NCBI GenBank assembly: GCA_902594515.1 | Contig: CACJML010000004.1 | Coordinates: 62,001 to 126,000, forward strand | DNA length: 64,000 bases | Direction of reading: 5' to 3' | Origin: an uncultured SAR86 cluster bacterium | GTDB lineage: Bacteria > Pseudomonadota > Gammaproteobacteria > Magnimaribacterales > D2472 | In this document: positions 39,782 to 47,500 of the stretch, piece by piece | Layout of the letters: the number at the start of each line of letters is the position of its first letter | Numbering within the stretch: the first letter of the stretch is position 1 | The notes under the pieces: generated by a model | Database searches by the model: none | Told to the model about the DNA's origin: nothing | What the model saw: the letters and a program-made list of their open reading frames with translations, nothing else | Made by a program: the position numbers and the translations under genes

Positions 39782-39796
39782 GCACCTTAAAGGCGC
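39782..39796 (-). promoter_or_regulatory. Shine-Dalgarno-sequestering hairpin of metF (riboswitch expression platform)
   Basis: In the RNA, GCGCC (39796-39792) can pair with GGUGC (39786-39782) around a UUUAA loop. The 3' arm contains part of the AAGGUG ribosome binding site of metF (39788-39783, 7 nt before the AUG). The first G of this hairpin is also the last of the aptamer's G-run, so ligand binding could shift or stabilise it. The coupling mechanism is inference. Confidence 0.6.
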
Positions 39797-39846
39797 CCCC
39801 ATTTAGCAGTTTAAGTATGCAAGCAGGGACAAATCACTTTTTAAGT
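39793..39846 (-). ncRNA. SAM-II-like riboswitch in the leader of metF-metK-ahcY
   Basis: Read on the minus strand the leader contains AAGUGAUUUGUCCC, then UGCUUGCA, UACUUAAA and GCUAAAUGGGGG. This follows the SAM-II order: P1 5' strand, GAUUU loop, C-run of the pseudoknot, UUGCA, P1 3' strand, A-rich linker, GCUAAA and a G-run pairing back to the C-run. P1 here is short (AAGU/ACUU, plus a possible G-U). The C-run CCC (39828-39826) can pair with the G-run (39800-39796). The element starts at the predicted transcription start and ends just before the metF ribosome binding site; all three genes downstream belong to the SAM cycle. SAM-V, which shares this core, is the alternative. Confidence 0.78.
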
Positions 39847-39852
39847 TTTGGT

Positions 39853-39881
39853 ATTTTATAGTTTTTAAGAGATAGAGACAA
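39853..39881 (-). promoter_or_regulatory. Promoter of metF-metK-ahcY
   Basis: On the minus strand TTGTCT (39881-39876) and TAAAAT (39858-39853) are separated by 17 nt. Transcription would start at about 39846, so the riboswitch is at the very 5' end of the mRNA. The -35 box overlaps a perfect 16-bp palindrome. Confidence 0.6.
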
Positions 39882-39895
39882 TTAAACGTTTAATT
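39880..39895. repeat. Perfect 16-bp palindrome between metF and tkt
   Basis: AATTAAACGTTTAATT is fully self-complementary. It overlaps the metF -35 box and lies about 45 bp upstream of tkt, a good place for a dimeric repressor acting on one or both divergent units. It does not resemble a MetJ box (AGACGTCT). AT-rich palindromes arise by chance more often in such genomes. Confidence 0.55.
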
Positions 39896-39938
39896 AATTT
39901 TACAGGCGTACTATTATTAACTTTTATTTCTATCATAT

Positions 39939-41924
39939 ATGTCAAATTTACCTCTAGTAAGTAATGCGATTAGATTTCTTTCGGTTGATGCAGTTCAGTT
40001 AGCAAACAGTGGGCATCCAGGAATGCCAATGGGAATGTCAGATATAGCAGTTGTGCTTTGGAAAAATCACCTCAAACATAACCCTCAAAATCCCAAATGG
40101 TTTAACCGAGACAGATTTGTATTATCCAATGGTCATGGCTCAATGCTGCTTTACAGTTTGCTTCATCTTTCAGGCTATCCAATTTCAATCGATGATATTA
40201 AAGGATTTAGAAAACTTGGATCTAAAACCCCCGGACATCCAGAGTATGACATTGAGATTGGTATTGAAACAACTACGGGTCCTCTTGGTCAGGGGCTTTC
40301 AAATGGTGTTGGCATGGCTTTGGCTGAGAAGCATTTGGCTGCAAAATTTAATAAAGAAAATCTAAAGGTCATTGATCACTATACATATGTTTTTTTAGGT
40401 GATGGCTGTTTGATGGAAGGAATATCCCACGAAGCTTGTTCCTTTGCCGGAACTCACAATTTAGGAAAACTTATCTGTCTTTATGATGACAACGGAATTT
40501 CTATTGATGGTGAAGTTAGTTCTTGGTTTAGCGATGACACTCAAAAGCGTTTTGAGAGTTATAACTGGCAAGTAATCAAAGTTGATGGGCACAACTTGAA
40601 AGAAATAGATCAGGCTATTTCAACTGCCAAAGAGAATGCTGATCAGCCAACACTTATTTGCTGTAAAACAAAAATAGGATTTGGTTCTCCTAATAAAGAA
40701 GGTACATCTGGAGTTCATGGTGCCGCATTAGGTGATGATGAGGTGAAACTCACGAGAGAAAAACTGGGTTGGGAATATCCTCCATTTACAATTCCTAGAG
40801 AGGTTTATGAGGTTTTTGATGCAAAAGCAACAGGAAAAGCCTATGAAGATGACTGGAACAATCTTTTAAACAATTATCAAGTGGATTATCCGGAAGATCA
40901 TTCTGAGCTATTGAGAACATCATCAAATGACCTGCCAGATAATTTTGAGGATAAATTTAATGAGTTTTTATCTAACTGTGTTGAAGAATCATCAAAGCTT
41001 GCAACAAGAAAAGCTTCTCAAACTTGTTTAGAGTTCTTTTGTGCTCAACTTCCAGAAATGATTGGAGGCTCAGCAGATTTAACTGGCTCAAATAATACTT
41101 TAAGCTCATCTAATACAGAGCTTTTACCAGAAAGTCCAGAAGGAACTCATATCTACTATGGGGTAAGAGAGTTTGGAATGACTGGTATAACCAATGGCAT
41201 GATTCTTCATGGTGGCATCAAACCTTATAGCGGAACTTTTCTAGTATTTATGGATTATGCAAGAAATGCAGTGAGACTTTCTGCATTGATGAAGATACCA
41301 AATATTTTTGTATACACTCATGACTCAATTGGTTTAGGTGAAGACGGGCCAACTCACCAGCCAATTGAACACTTAGTAACTTTAAGAGCAACTCCAAATT
41401 TAAATAATTGGCGCCCTGCAGATCTAACTGAGACCGCAGTAGCTTGGCACAATGCAGTTTCCTCAAGGACTGCACCAACTTCTCTTATTTTAACCAGACA
41501 AGGCCTGCCTTCGATTGTAGACAATAAAGACACTGCTGAGCTGATCAAACATGGTGGCTATGCATTAAAGTTTGATAATAATTCAGAAGTAAATTTAGTG
41601 GCATCTGGCAGTGAAGTGCATTTAATTATGGATGCAGCTAATGATCTTGAAACTGAAAATATCCTTTGCAACATTGCATCAATTCCATGCCTAGATATTT
41701 TTAAAGCACAGTCAGATGAATATAAAAATGAGGTAATTGATCCTACAAAGCCAACCTTGTTTGTTGAAGCACTTCATCCAGATTCTTGGCTAACAATTGC
41801 AAAACCTGAGGATGCTGTTATCGGCATTAAGACGTTTGGAGAAAGTGCTCCGGGTGATGAATTAATGAAAGAATTTGGATTTACTGTCGAAAACATTATT
41901 TCATCAGTCAAGAAGTTAATCTGA
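39939..41924 (+). CDS. tkt: Transketolase
   Basis: Thiamine-diphosphate enzyme moving two-carbon units in the pentose phosphate pathway. The ThDP motif is GDGCLMEGISHEA...LICLYDDN; other blocks are ANSGHPGMPMGMSD, TTGPLGQGLSNGVGMA, HDSIGLGEDGPTHQP and the C-terminal SWLTIA. It has 661 residues, normal. No Shine-Dalgarno is evident before the ATG. It leads a tkt-pgk-fba cluster; the gap/epd gene usual between tkt and pgk is missing. Confidence 0.97.
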   Translation: MSNLPLVSNAIRFLSVDAVQLANSGHPGMPMGMSDIAVVLWKNHLKHNPQNPKWFNRDRFVLSNGHGSMLLYSLLHLSGYPISIDDIKGFRKLGSKTPGHPEYDIEIGIETTTGPLGQGLSNGVGMALAEKHLAAKFNKENLKVIDHYTYVFLGDGCLMEGISHEACSFAGTHNLGKLICLYDDNGISIDGEVSSWFSDDTQKRFESYNWQVIKVDGHNLKEIDQAISTAKENADQPTLICCKTKIGFGSPNKEGTSGVHGAALGDDEVKLTREKLGWEYPPFTIPREVYEVFDAKATGKAYEDDWNNLLNNYQVDYPEDHSELLRTSSNDLPDNFEDKFNEFLSNCVEESSKLATRKASQTCLEFFCAQLPEMIGGSADLTGSNNTLSSSNTELLPESPEGTHIYYGVREFGMTGITNGMILHGGIKPYSGTFLVFMDYARNAVRLSALMKIPNIFVYTHDSIGLGEDGPTHQPIEHLVTLRATPNLNNWRPADLTETAVAWHNAVSSRTAPTSLILTRQGLPSIVDNKDTAELIKHGGYALKFDNNSEVNLVASGSEVHLIMDAANDLETENILCNIASIPCLDIFKAQSDEYKNEVIDPTKPTLFVEALHPDSWLTIAKPEDAVIGIKTFGESAPGDELMKEFGFTVENIISSVKKLI

Positions 41925-41927
41925 ATT

Positions 41928-43058
41928 ATGCGACTGTTGTCCGATTTAGATATTGCGAAAAAAAATGTAGCACTAAGGTTAGATCTAAATGTTCCAATTA
42001 AAGAGGGAGTTGTTACGGACGATACTCGAATTTTAGCGTCTCTTGAAACCTTAAATTACTTAATTAAAGCAGAAGCAAAAATTGTTATCCTTTCCCATCT
42101 TGGCAGACCCAAAGAAGGAGCTTTTGATGACCAATTTTCTCTAAGACCGGTTGCCAGTCACCTTAGTAACGAATTAGGCATCTCCATTTCCTTAATCAAT
42201 TCTATGAAAGAATTCCATGATGCAAATGCACAAATCTGTATGCTAGAAAATATTCGTTTTTTTGAGGGAGAATCAAAAAATTCTGATTCGCTTGCAAGGG
42301 AAATTGGTTCACATATCGACGTATATGTTTTCGATGCATTTGGAACTTCGCACAGAAAGCAAGCCTCTACTTATGGAGCAATCAAAGTAGCCCCTTTTTC
42401 ATGCGCAGGTTTTTTAGTGCAAAGAGAAGTTGAAGCCTTATCTAGGGCATTAAAAGATTTTTCATCTCCCTTTGCTGCAATCATTGGAGGATCAAAAGTT
42501 TCAACAAAGTTAGAGGTCATTCAAAATTTAGGCCAGATATGTGACAGGGTCATTACCGGGGGCGGGATAACGAATACCTTCTTGGCGGCCAAAGGCTTTC
42601 AGGTCGGTAACTCACTTTACGAGAAAGATATGATTAAGACCGCAAAGTCTTTATTAAATGATTTTAATATTATGCTTCCGGAGGAAGTTGTGGTTTCAAA
42701 TAGTTTCGATGGCCCACCAATAAAGAAAAGAATTAGTGAGATCGAAGATAATGAAATTATTTTAGATCAGGTTATCTCTGATGATATAAAACAATTTATT
42801 GATTCATCGAATACGATTATTTGGAATGGACCCTTAGGTGTTTTTGAAAATAAAAATTTCTCAAAGGGCACCGAGGAGCTTAGTAAACTAATTAGCATGT
42901 CTGATGCTTATACACTTGCAGGTGGTGGCGAGACACTCAGCGCAATCAATCAGTTTATAAACAAAGAAGATATTTCCTATTGCTCTACAGCGGGCGGTGC
43001 CTTTCTTGAATTTATTGAAGGAAAAGAGTTACCATCCATTAGCGCACTAAGCGATTAA
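41928..43058 (+). CDS. pgk: Phosphoglycerate kinase
   Basis: Interconverts 1,3-bisphosphoglycerate and 3-phosphoglycerate with ATP. N-terminal RLDLNVPIKEG, the substrate Arg in SHLGRPKEG, FDAFGTSHRKQAST, GGSKVSTKLEV and the C-terminal GGGETLSAI...CSTAGGAFLEF nucleotide loop are intact. It has 376 residues, somewhat shorter than E. coli (387). It sits 3 nt after tkt and 16 nt before fba. Confidence 0.97.
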   Translation: MRLLSDLDIAKKNVALRLDLNVPIKEGVVTDDTRILASLETLNYLIKAEAKIVILSHLGRPKEGAFDDQFSLRPVASHLSNELGISISLINSMKEFHDANAQICMLENIRFFEGESKNSDSLAREIGSHIDVYVFDAFGTSHRKQASTYGAIKVAPFSCAGFLVQREVEALSRALKDFSSPFAAIIGGSKVSTKLEVIQNLGQICDRVITGGGITNTFLAAKGFQVGNSLYEKDMIKTAKSLLNDFNIMLPEEVVVSNSFDGPPIKKRISEIEDNEIILDQVISDDIKQFIDSSNTIIWNGPLGVFENKNFSKGTEELSKLISMSDAYTLAGGGETLSAINQFINKEDISYCSTAGGAFLEFIEGKELPSISALSD

Positions 43059-43074
43059 CTATTAAGGAGAATTT

Positions 43075-44139
43075 ATGTCATTAATAAGTATGAGACAGCT
43101 TCTAGATCATGCCGCAGAGAACTCTTATGGTGTTCCTGCTTTCAACGTTAATAACCTTGAACAAATGAGAGCTATTATGGAAGCAGCTGATGAAACAAAT
43201 AGTCCTGTTATTGTTCAGGCCTCTGCAGGTGCAAGAAAATATGCTGGCCCTAACTTTCTAAGACATCTAATTTTAGCTGCAATAGAAGAGTTTCCGCACA
43301 TTCCGGTAGTTATGCACCAAGACCATGGGGCATCTCCAGCAGTATGTCAGAGATCCATACAGCTTGGTTTTTCTTCAGTGATGATGGATGGATCATTAGA
43401 AGAAGACATGAAGACTCCAGCATCATACGATTACAATGTTTCTGTTACTAAGCGAACAGTTGATATGGCACATGCCTGCGGGGTTTCTGTTGAAGGAGAG
43501 TTAGGCTGTTTGGGTTCACTTGAAACTGGAGAGGCTGGCGATGAAGACGGTAGTGGGGCCGAAGGGATACTAACCCATGACCAGTTATTAACTGATCCGG
43601 AAGAAGCAGCAAGCTTTGTGAAAGATACTCATGTCGATGCCCTAGCAATTGCAATTGGAACGAGTCATGGTGCATATAAATTTACGAGGCCACCAACTGG
43701 CGATATTCTTGCAATCGACAGAATAAAAGAAATACACAAAAGGATTCCAGATACACATTTGGTTATGCATGGATCGTCAGCAGTTCCTCAGGATTGGTTA
43801 GAAATTATTAATAAGTTTGGTGGAGATATTCCTGAGACTTATGGGGTTCCAGTAGAAGAAGTTCAAGAAGGAATAAAGCATGGAGTTAGAAAAGTGAATA
43901 TCGATACTGATTTGAGACTTGCATCAACTGGTGCAATAAGAAGATTTTTAGACGCTAACAAGTCAGAGTTTGATCCTAGGAAATATCTCTCTGAAACCTT
44001 GGTAGCGATGAAGGAAATATGTATTAACAGATACGAATCATTTGGTACCGCAGGCAATGCAGACAAAATCTCACCACTATCATTAGAAGAGATGCATTTG
44101 CAATATCTGTCAGGAAATCTCGATCCAACCGTAAATTAA
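43075..44139 (+). CDS. fba: Class II fructose-bisphosphate aldolase
   Basis: Zinc-dependent aldolase of glycolysis and gluconeogenesis. It has the N-terminal [18 protein letters not shown] block, the zinc ligand His segment [11 protein letters not shown], the EGELGCLG segment, an acidic loop ([13 protein letters not shown]), HGSSAVP and KVNIDTDLR. It has 354 residues with the Calvin-cycle-type class II features typical of Proteobacteria. AAGGAG 7-8 nt before the ATG is the strongest ribosome binding site I see in this cluster. Confidence 0.96.
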   Translation: MSLISMRQLLDHAAENSYGVPAFNVNNLEQMRAIMEAADETNSPVIVQASAGARKYAGPNFLRHLILAAIEEFPHIPVVMHQDHGASPAVCQRSIQLGFSSVMMDGSLEEDMKTPASYDYNVSVTKRTVDMAHACGVSVEGELGCLGSLETGEAGDEDGSGAEGILTHDQLLTDPEEAASFVKDTHVDALAIAIGTSHGAYKFTRPPTGDILAIDRIKEIHKRIPDTHLVMHGSSAVPQDWLEIINKFGGDIPETYGVPVEEVQEGIKHGVRKVNIDTDLRLASTGAIRRFLDANKSEFDPRKYLSETLVAMKEICINRYESFGTAGNADKISPLSLEEMHLQYLSGNLDPTVN

Positions 44140-44142
44140 GTC

Positions 44143-44580
44143 TTGCTTTGTTTAGCACAAAGGGTCAAAAAAGCCTCGGTAAGAGTTAATAAGGATTTAG
44201 TCAGCTCTATTGATAAAGGCATACTTTTAATGGTTTGTTTTGAACAAACTGACACACAAGTTCAAATAGATAAACTAATATCAAAAATATTAGATTATTC
44301 ATTTTTCGAAGGAGTTAGCGGCAAGTTAGATGCAAGTTTGCGTAAAATAGGAGCAGAATTGCTAATTGTAAGCCAGTTTACCTTAAATGCATCCACAAAA
44401 AAAGGCTTAAAACCTAGCTTCCATAAGGCTGCATCTCCTGATTTAGCAGAAGAGCTTTATAATAAACTTAAAGCATCCATAAATCTTGAATATAAAAATG
44501 TAAAATATGGTGTTTTTGGGGCATATATGGAACTTGAATTAACCAATGATGGACCCTTTACATTAAATTTTAATTTCTAA
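44143..44580 (+). CDS. dtd: D-aminoacyl-tRNA deacylase
   Basis: Removes D-amino acids (and Gly mischarged on tRNA-Ala) from tRNA. The catalytic SQFTL block is present (VSQFTLNASTKKGLKPSF) near residue 78. The C-terminal NDGPFTLNFNF corresponds to the family's NxGP(V/F)T motif. It has 145 residues, normal. Translation starts at TTG, 3 nt after fba. Its position after the glycolytic genes is probably just operon packing. Confidence 0.93.
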   Translation: MLCLAQRVKKASVRVNKDLVSSIDKGILLMVCFEQTDTQVQIDKLISKILDYSFFEGVSGKLDASLRKIGAELLIVSQFTLNASTKKGLKPSFHKAASPDLAEELYNKLKASINLEYKNVKYGVFGAYMELELTNDGPFTLNFNF

Positions 44581-44584
44581 CTCA

Positions 44585-45748
44585 ATGAGCCAAACTAAAG
44601 ACTTTAGAGCCTACATATCTAATTGGATAGACGAAAATTGTCCAAAATCAATGATGACTCCAATGCCAGCTAGCGAGCAGGTATGGGCATCATCATCAAT
44701 TTCATTCCCAAATTCAGATTCTGAAAAATGGTTTAATGCAATGACTCAAACTGGATATTCCACACCAGAATGGCCAAAGGAATATGGTGGAGCAGGTTTG
44801 GATTTTGAGGAAGCTCAGATTTTAAGGCAAGAACTTAAGAAAAGAGGCTGCAGAAATCCACAGATTAATTTTGGAATAACAATGCTTGGTCCGGTATTAC
44901 TTGAATTTGGAACAGAAGATCAAAAAAAGGAGTTTCTTCCGAAGATAGCCAGAGGAGAAATATGGTGGTGCCAAGGATTTTCTGAGCCAGGCGCAGGTTC
45001 AGATCTTGCAGGAGTAAGTACCACAGCAACATCAAATGATAATGAAACTTACATAATTAATGGATCCAAAATTTGGACCTCGGAAGCAGATAAAGCTGAT
45101 TGGATGTATTGCCTTGTTAAGACAGATAAAACAAAAAAGCATGACGGAATTTCATTCGTTTTGATTGATATGAAACAAGATGAGATAACAACAAATAGAA
45201 TTCAATTGATCAGCGGTGTATCTCCGTTTTGCCAAGTCTTTTTTGATGATGCCAAAGCGCTCAAGTCACACTGTATTGGTGGAGAAAACAAGGGATGGCC
45301 GGTAGCAAAATCATTGCTTATGCATGAAAGAACAATGATGAGCGATATGGAGTCTGAGGGAGCAGTAGATATATCGCCTTCAGATTTGCTTAAGAATTGC
45401 TCAGAATTTTCGGATAAAAAATTGTTACGTAATGAAATAACAAAACATGAACTAAGGAATGAGCTTATTGATTTGACCATGCAAAGAGTTAAAGAGGAAA
45501 GTCAATTTGGATTTTCAGAGGCTGCGCTCACGCTCAAGTACTTAAGTACTGAAGAGCTTCAACTCAGATGGGAGCTAAACATCAAATCTCTCGGTATGGG
45601 AGGACTACTTGTCCCCGGAAAAGGATCTGAGATGATCAACGACGTGGTTAAATCTTTTTTTTATTCAAAGGCTTATACTATTGCCGGGGGTTCGAGCGAA
45701 GTTCAGCTCAACATCATTTCAAAAAATATTTTAGGATTACCATCATGA
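44585..45748 (+). CDS. Acyl-CoA dehydrogenase family protein
   Basis: FAD enzyme of the acyl-CoA dehydrogenase superfamily. The N-terminal helical domain includes WPKEYGGAGLDFEEAQIL. The central beta domain has WWCQGFSEPGAGSDLAGVSTTA and INGSKIWTSEADKADWMYCLV. The C-terminal domain ends in YTIAGGSSEVQLNIISKNILGLP. It has 387 residues, usual for the family. Substrate length is not predictable. It overlaps the LOG gene by 4 nt. With the FadB-like protein at 59-61 kb it points to fatty or branched acid degradation. Confidence 0.88.
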   Translation: MSQTKDFRAYISNWIDENCPKSMMTPMPASEQVWASSSISFPNSDSEKWFNAMTQTGYSTPEWPKEYGGAGLDFEEAQILRQELKKRGCRNPQINFGITMLGPVLLEFGTEDQKKEFLPKIARGEIWWCQGFSEPGAGSDLAGVSTTATSNDNETYIINGSKIWTSEADKADWMYCLVKTDKTKKHDGISFVLIDMKQDEITTNRIQLISGVSPFCQVFFDDAKALKSHCIGGENKGWPVAKSLLMHERTMMSDMESEGAVDISPSDLLKNCSEFSDKKLLRNEITKHELRNELIDLTMQRVKEESQFGFSEAALTLKYLSTEELQLRWELNIKSLGMGGLLVPGKGSEMINDVVKSFFYSKAYTIAGGSSEVQLNIISKNILGLPS

Positions 45749-46338
45749 AAATCAAAAGTATTGCAGTTTTTTGCGGAGCCCATTTGGGAAATGACCCAAT
45801 CTATGAGGAAAAAGCCAAGGAAATTTCTCAATTAATTGCTTCAAAGGGCATCAACGTTGTTTTTGGTGGTGGTGATGTTGGCTTGATGAAGGTTGTTGCA
45901 GACACCGCAATCGAATTTGGTGGTGAAGTAACAGGTATTACTTTAAGCAGCCTAGATTCCTTTGAGCTTACCAACTCAAGAATTACCAAAACAATTATCA
46001 CTAAGGATTTATTTGAAAGAAAACAAGAATTCTTTAATCACAGTGATGCATTTATTGTTCTGCCTGGAGGCGTAGGGTCATTGGATGAACTTACCGAAGT
46101 TCTTGTTAGCAACCAATTAGGAATCATTAATAAACCAGTTGGAATTTTGAATACCAATAATTACTATGACTCTTTTTTTAAATGGTATGACCATTCTGTT
46201 AAATCTGGTTTTGTATCAGAGGCAAACTACTCACAACTAATTGTGGACACAAATCCTGAAAAACTTTTAAATCGTGTTCTGGAAGCCAAGATGCCAGAAG
46301 ATGATTCATGGCTGGAAAGACTTAATGTTCCCAAATAG
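45745..46338 (+). CDS. LOG-family protein (TIGR00730), nucleoside 5'-monophosphate phosphoribohydrolase
   Basis: Rossmann-fold protein of the Lonely Guy family, hydrolysing (cytokinin-type) nucleoside monophosphates to base and ribose 5-phosphate. The family motif PGGxGTxxE appears as PGGVGSLDEL near residue 112; the N-terminal CGAHLGNDPIYEEKAKE and FGGGDVGLMKVVADTA also match. It has 197 residues. The cellular role in bacteria is unclear. It ends 1 nt from the opposed tatC stop. Confidence 0.88.
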   Translation: MKIKSIAVFCGAHLGNDPIYEEKAKEISQLIASKGINVVFGGGDVGLMKVVADTAIEFGGEVTGITLSSLDSFELTNSRITKTIITKDLFERKQEFFNHSDAFIVLPGGVGSLDELTEVLVSNQLGIINKPVGILNTNNYYDSFFKWYDHSVKSGFVSEANYSQLIVDTNPEKLLNRVLEAKMPEDDSWLERLNVPK

Positions 46339-46339
46339 C

Positions 46340-47050
46340 TTATTTTTTTGAGAAAAGAAGGCCAAGTTCAAATAATAACCACATAGGTAGAGCCAAAAAT
46401 AATTGAGAAAAAATATCTGGTGGCGTTAACAGCATCGCAACAACAAAAAAACCTACTATAAGATAAGGGCGCAATGCCTTCACTTCATCTTTTGTCTTAA
46501 TTCCACTTTTAATGGTCAGATAAGTTGCTACCGGTACTTGGAAAGCAATTCCAAATGCTAAAAGCAGTTTTAGCATGAAATTTAGGAATTGATTAATATC
46601 AGTCATTACAGCTATGTTTTCTGGGGCAATCCCAACAAGAAATTGAAGAATGAGTGGAGTTACAACCAAGTACGCAAACAGCACTCCCATATAAAAAAGA
46701 ATGGCTGCAAAAAATAGGATTGGTTTTAAGGTCGCAGTTTCTTTTTCATATAATCCAGGCGCAATATATTTCCATGCCTGATAAAAAAGATACGGCATGC
46801 TGATTAATAATGCGAGATAAAGATTCAGCTTTATCGGAACAAGCAATGGGGAGGTAACTTCAGTGGCAATCATGGTTGAATTGACCAAAAGCTCACTCAT
46901 GGGAGTAGAAAAAATGTTATAAATTTGATTTGCAAATGGTATGGATACAATAAAAATAACCGCAACACAGATTACATAACTTAATAATCTCTTTCTAAGC
47001 TCTGAAAGATGACTAACTAACGATTCAGATTCAGGATTTTTCTGATTCAT
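46340..47050 (-). CDS. tatC: Sec-independent protein translocase TatC
   Basis: Polytopic core of the twin-arginine translocase, recognising RR signal peptides. ESLVSHLSELRKRLL at the N-terminus carries the conserved signal-binding residues. It has six hydrophobic segments and an F-A-F-G-I-type block (LLAFGIAFQVPVATYL). I chose ATG 47050 (MNQKNPESESLV, 236 residues), which overlaps tatB by 20 nt; an in-frame ATG at 47080 is less consistent with the family. The PhoD-like protein at 51.7 kb is a likely substrate. Confidence 0.93.
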   Translation of the reverse strand: MNQKNPESESLVSHLSELRKRLLSYVICVAVIFIVSIPFANQIYNIFSTPMSELLVNSTMIATEVTSPLLVPIKLNLYLALLISMPYLFYQAWKYIAPGLYEKETATLKPILFFAAILFYMGVLFAYLVVTPLILQFLVGIAPENIAVMTDINQFLNFMLKLLLAFGIAFQVPVATYLTIKSGIKTKDEVKALRPYLIVGFFVVAMLLTPPDIFSQLFLALPMWLLFELGLLFSKK

Positions 47051-47273
47051 TTTTTTCAAGCTCTTCCAGCTTAAACTCATTAAAGATATCTTGCTTTATC
47101 TCATCTGCACCAATGTCTCTTTCGATATCCTCCCTAAAGGATGAAAATTTTCTTTTTAGGCGCGTTGTGTTTTTAATTATTATTTTTGAAATCTCAGGAA
47201 GTCTTTCAGGGCCAAAAAGCAACAGAATGATTAACCCTATAAAAAGAATTTCAATAAAGCCTATTTGAAACAA
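47031..47273 (-). CDS. tatB: Sec-independent protein translocase TatB
   Basis: Single-helix Tat subunit. The family start MFQIGFIEILFIGLIILLLFGPERLPE is typical, followed by an amphipathic helix (ISKIIIKNTTRLKRKFSSFREDIERDIG). It has only 80 residues, much shorter than E. coli TatB (171), lacking most of the variable C-terminal tail. The glutamate in the membrane segment (E8) and the FGPE/RLP hinge distinguish it from TatA. It lies between tatA (11 nt) and tatC (overlap). Confidence 0.93.
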   Translation of the reverse strand: MFQIGFIEILFIGLIILLLFGPERLPEISKIIIKNTTRLKRKFSSFREDIERDIGADEIKQDIFNEFKLEELEKNESEKS

Positions 47274-47284
47274 TTTAGTTACTT

Positions 47285-47461
47285 CTAATCTTTAGAATTA
47301 TCATTCTCCTTTGATTCGTCATCATTGATAGCTTTTTTAAAACCTTTTATGCCTTGTCCAAGATCGGACCCAATTGACCTTAGTTTTTTACTACCAAAGA
47401 GGACTAGAACCACCAAAAGAATGATTAATAGTTGCCAAATGCTAATACCGCCGAATCCCAT
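47285..47461 (-). CDS. tatA: Sec-independent protein translocase TatA, 58 aa
   Basis: Pore-forming Tat subunit. [20 protein letters not shown] is the membrane helix, followed by the [14 protein letters not shown] hinge and amphipathic helix (GSKKL in place of the more usual GTKKL) and a short charged tail. Length 58 residues, at the short end for TatA. It is encoded between ubiB (39 nt upstream) and tatB, the standard ubiE-ubiJ-ubiB-tatABC order. Confidence 0.93.
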   Translation of the reverse strand: MGFGGISIWQLLIILLVVLVLFGSKKLRSIGSDLGQGIKGFKKAINDDESKENDNSKD

Positions 47462-47500
47462 ATTTTGACCTCTGCAATAGTATACTTTAAAAGAGAGGAG

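Noticed and set aside
39776-39802. Upstream metF start at 39802 ([13 protein letters not shown]...)
   Set aside because: That ATG is within the GCUAAAUGGGGG core of the riboswitch and adds residues not found in MetF; ATG 39775 has its own ribosome binding site.
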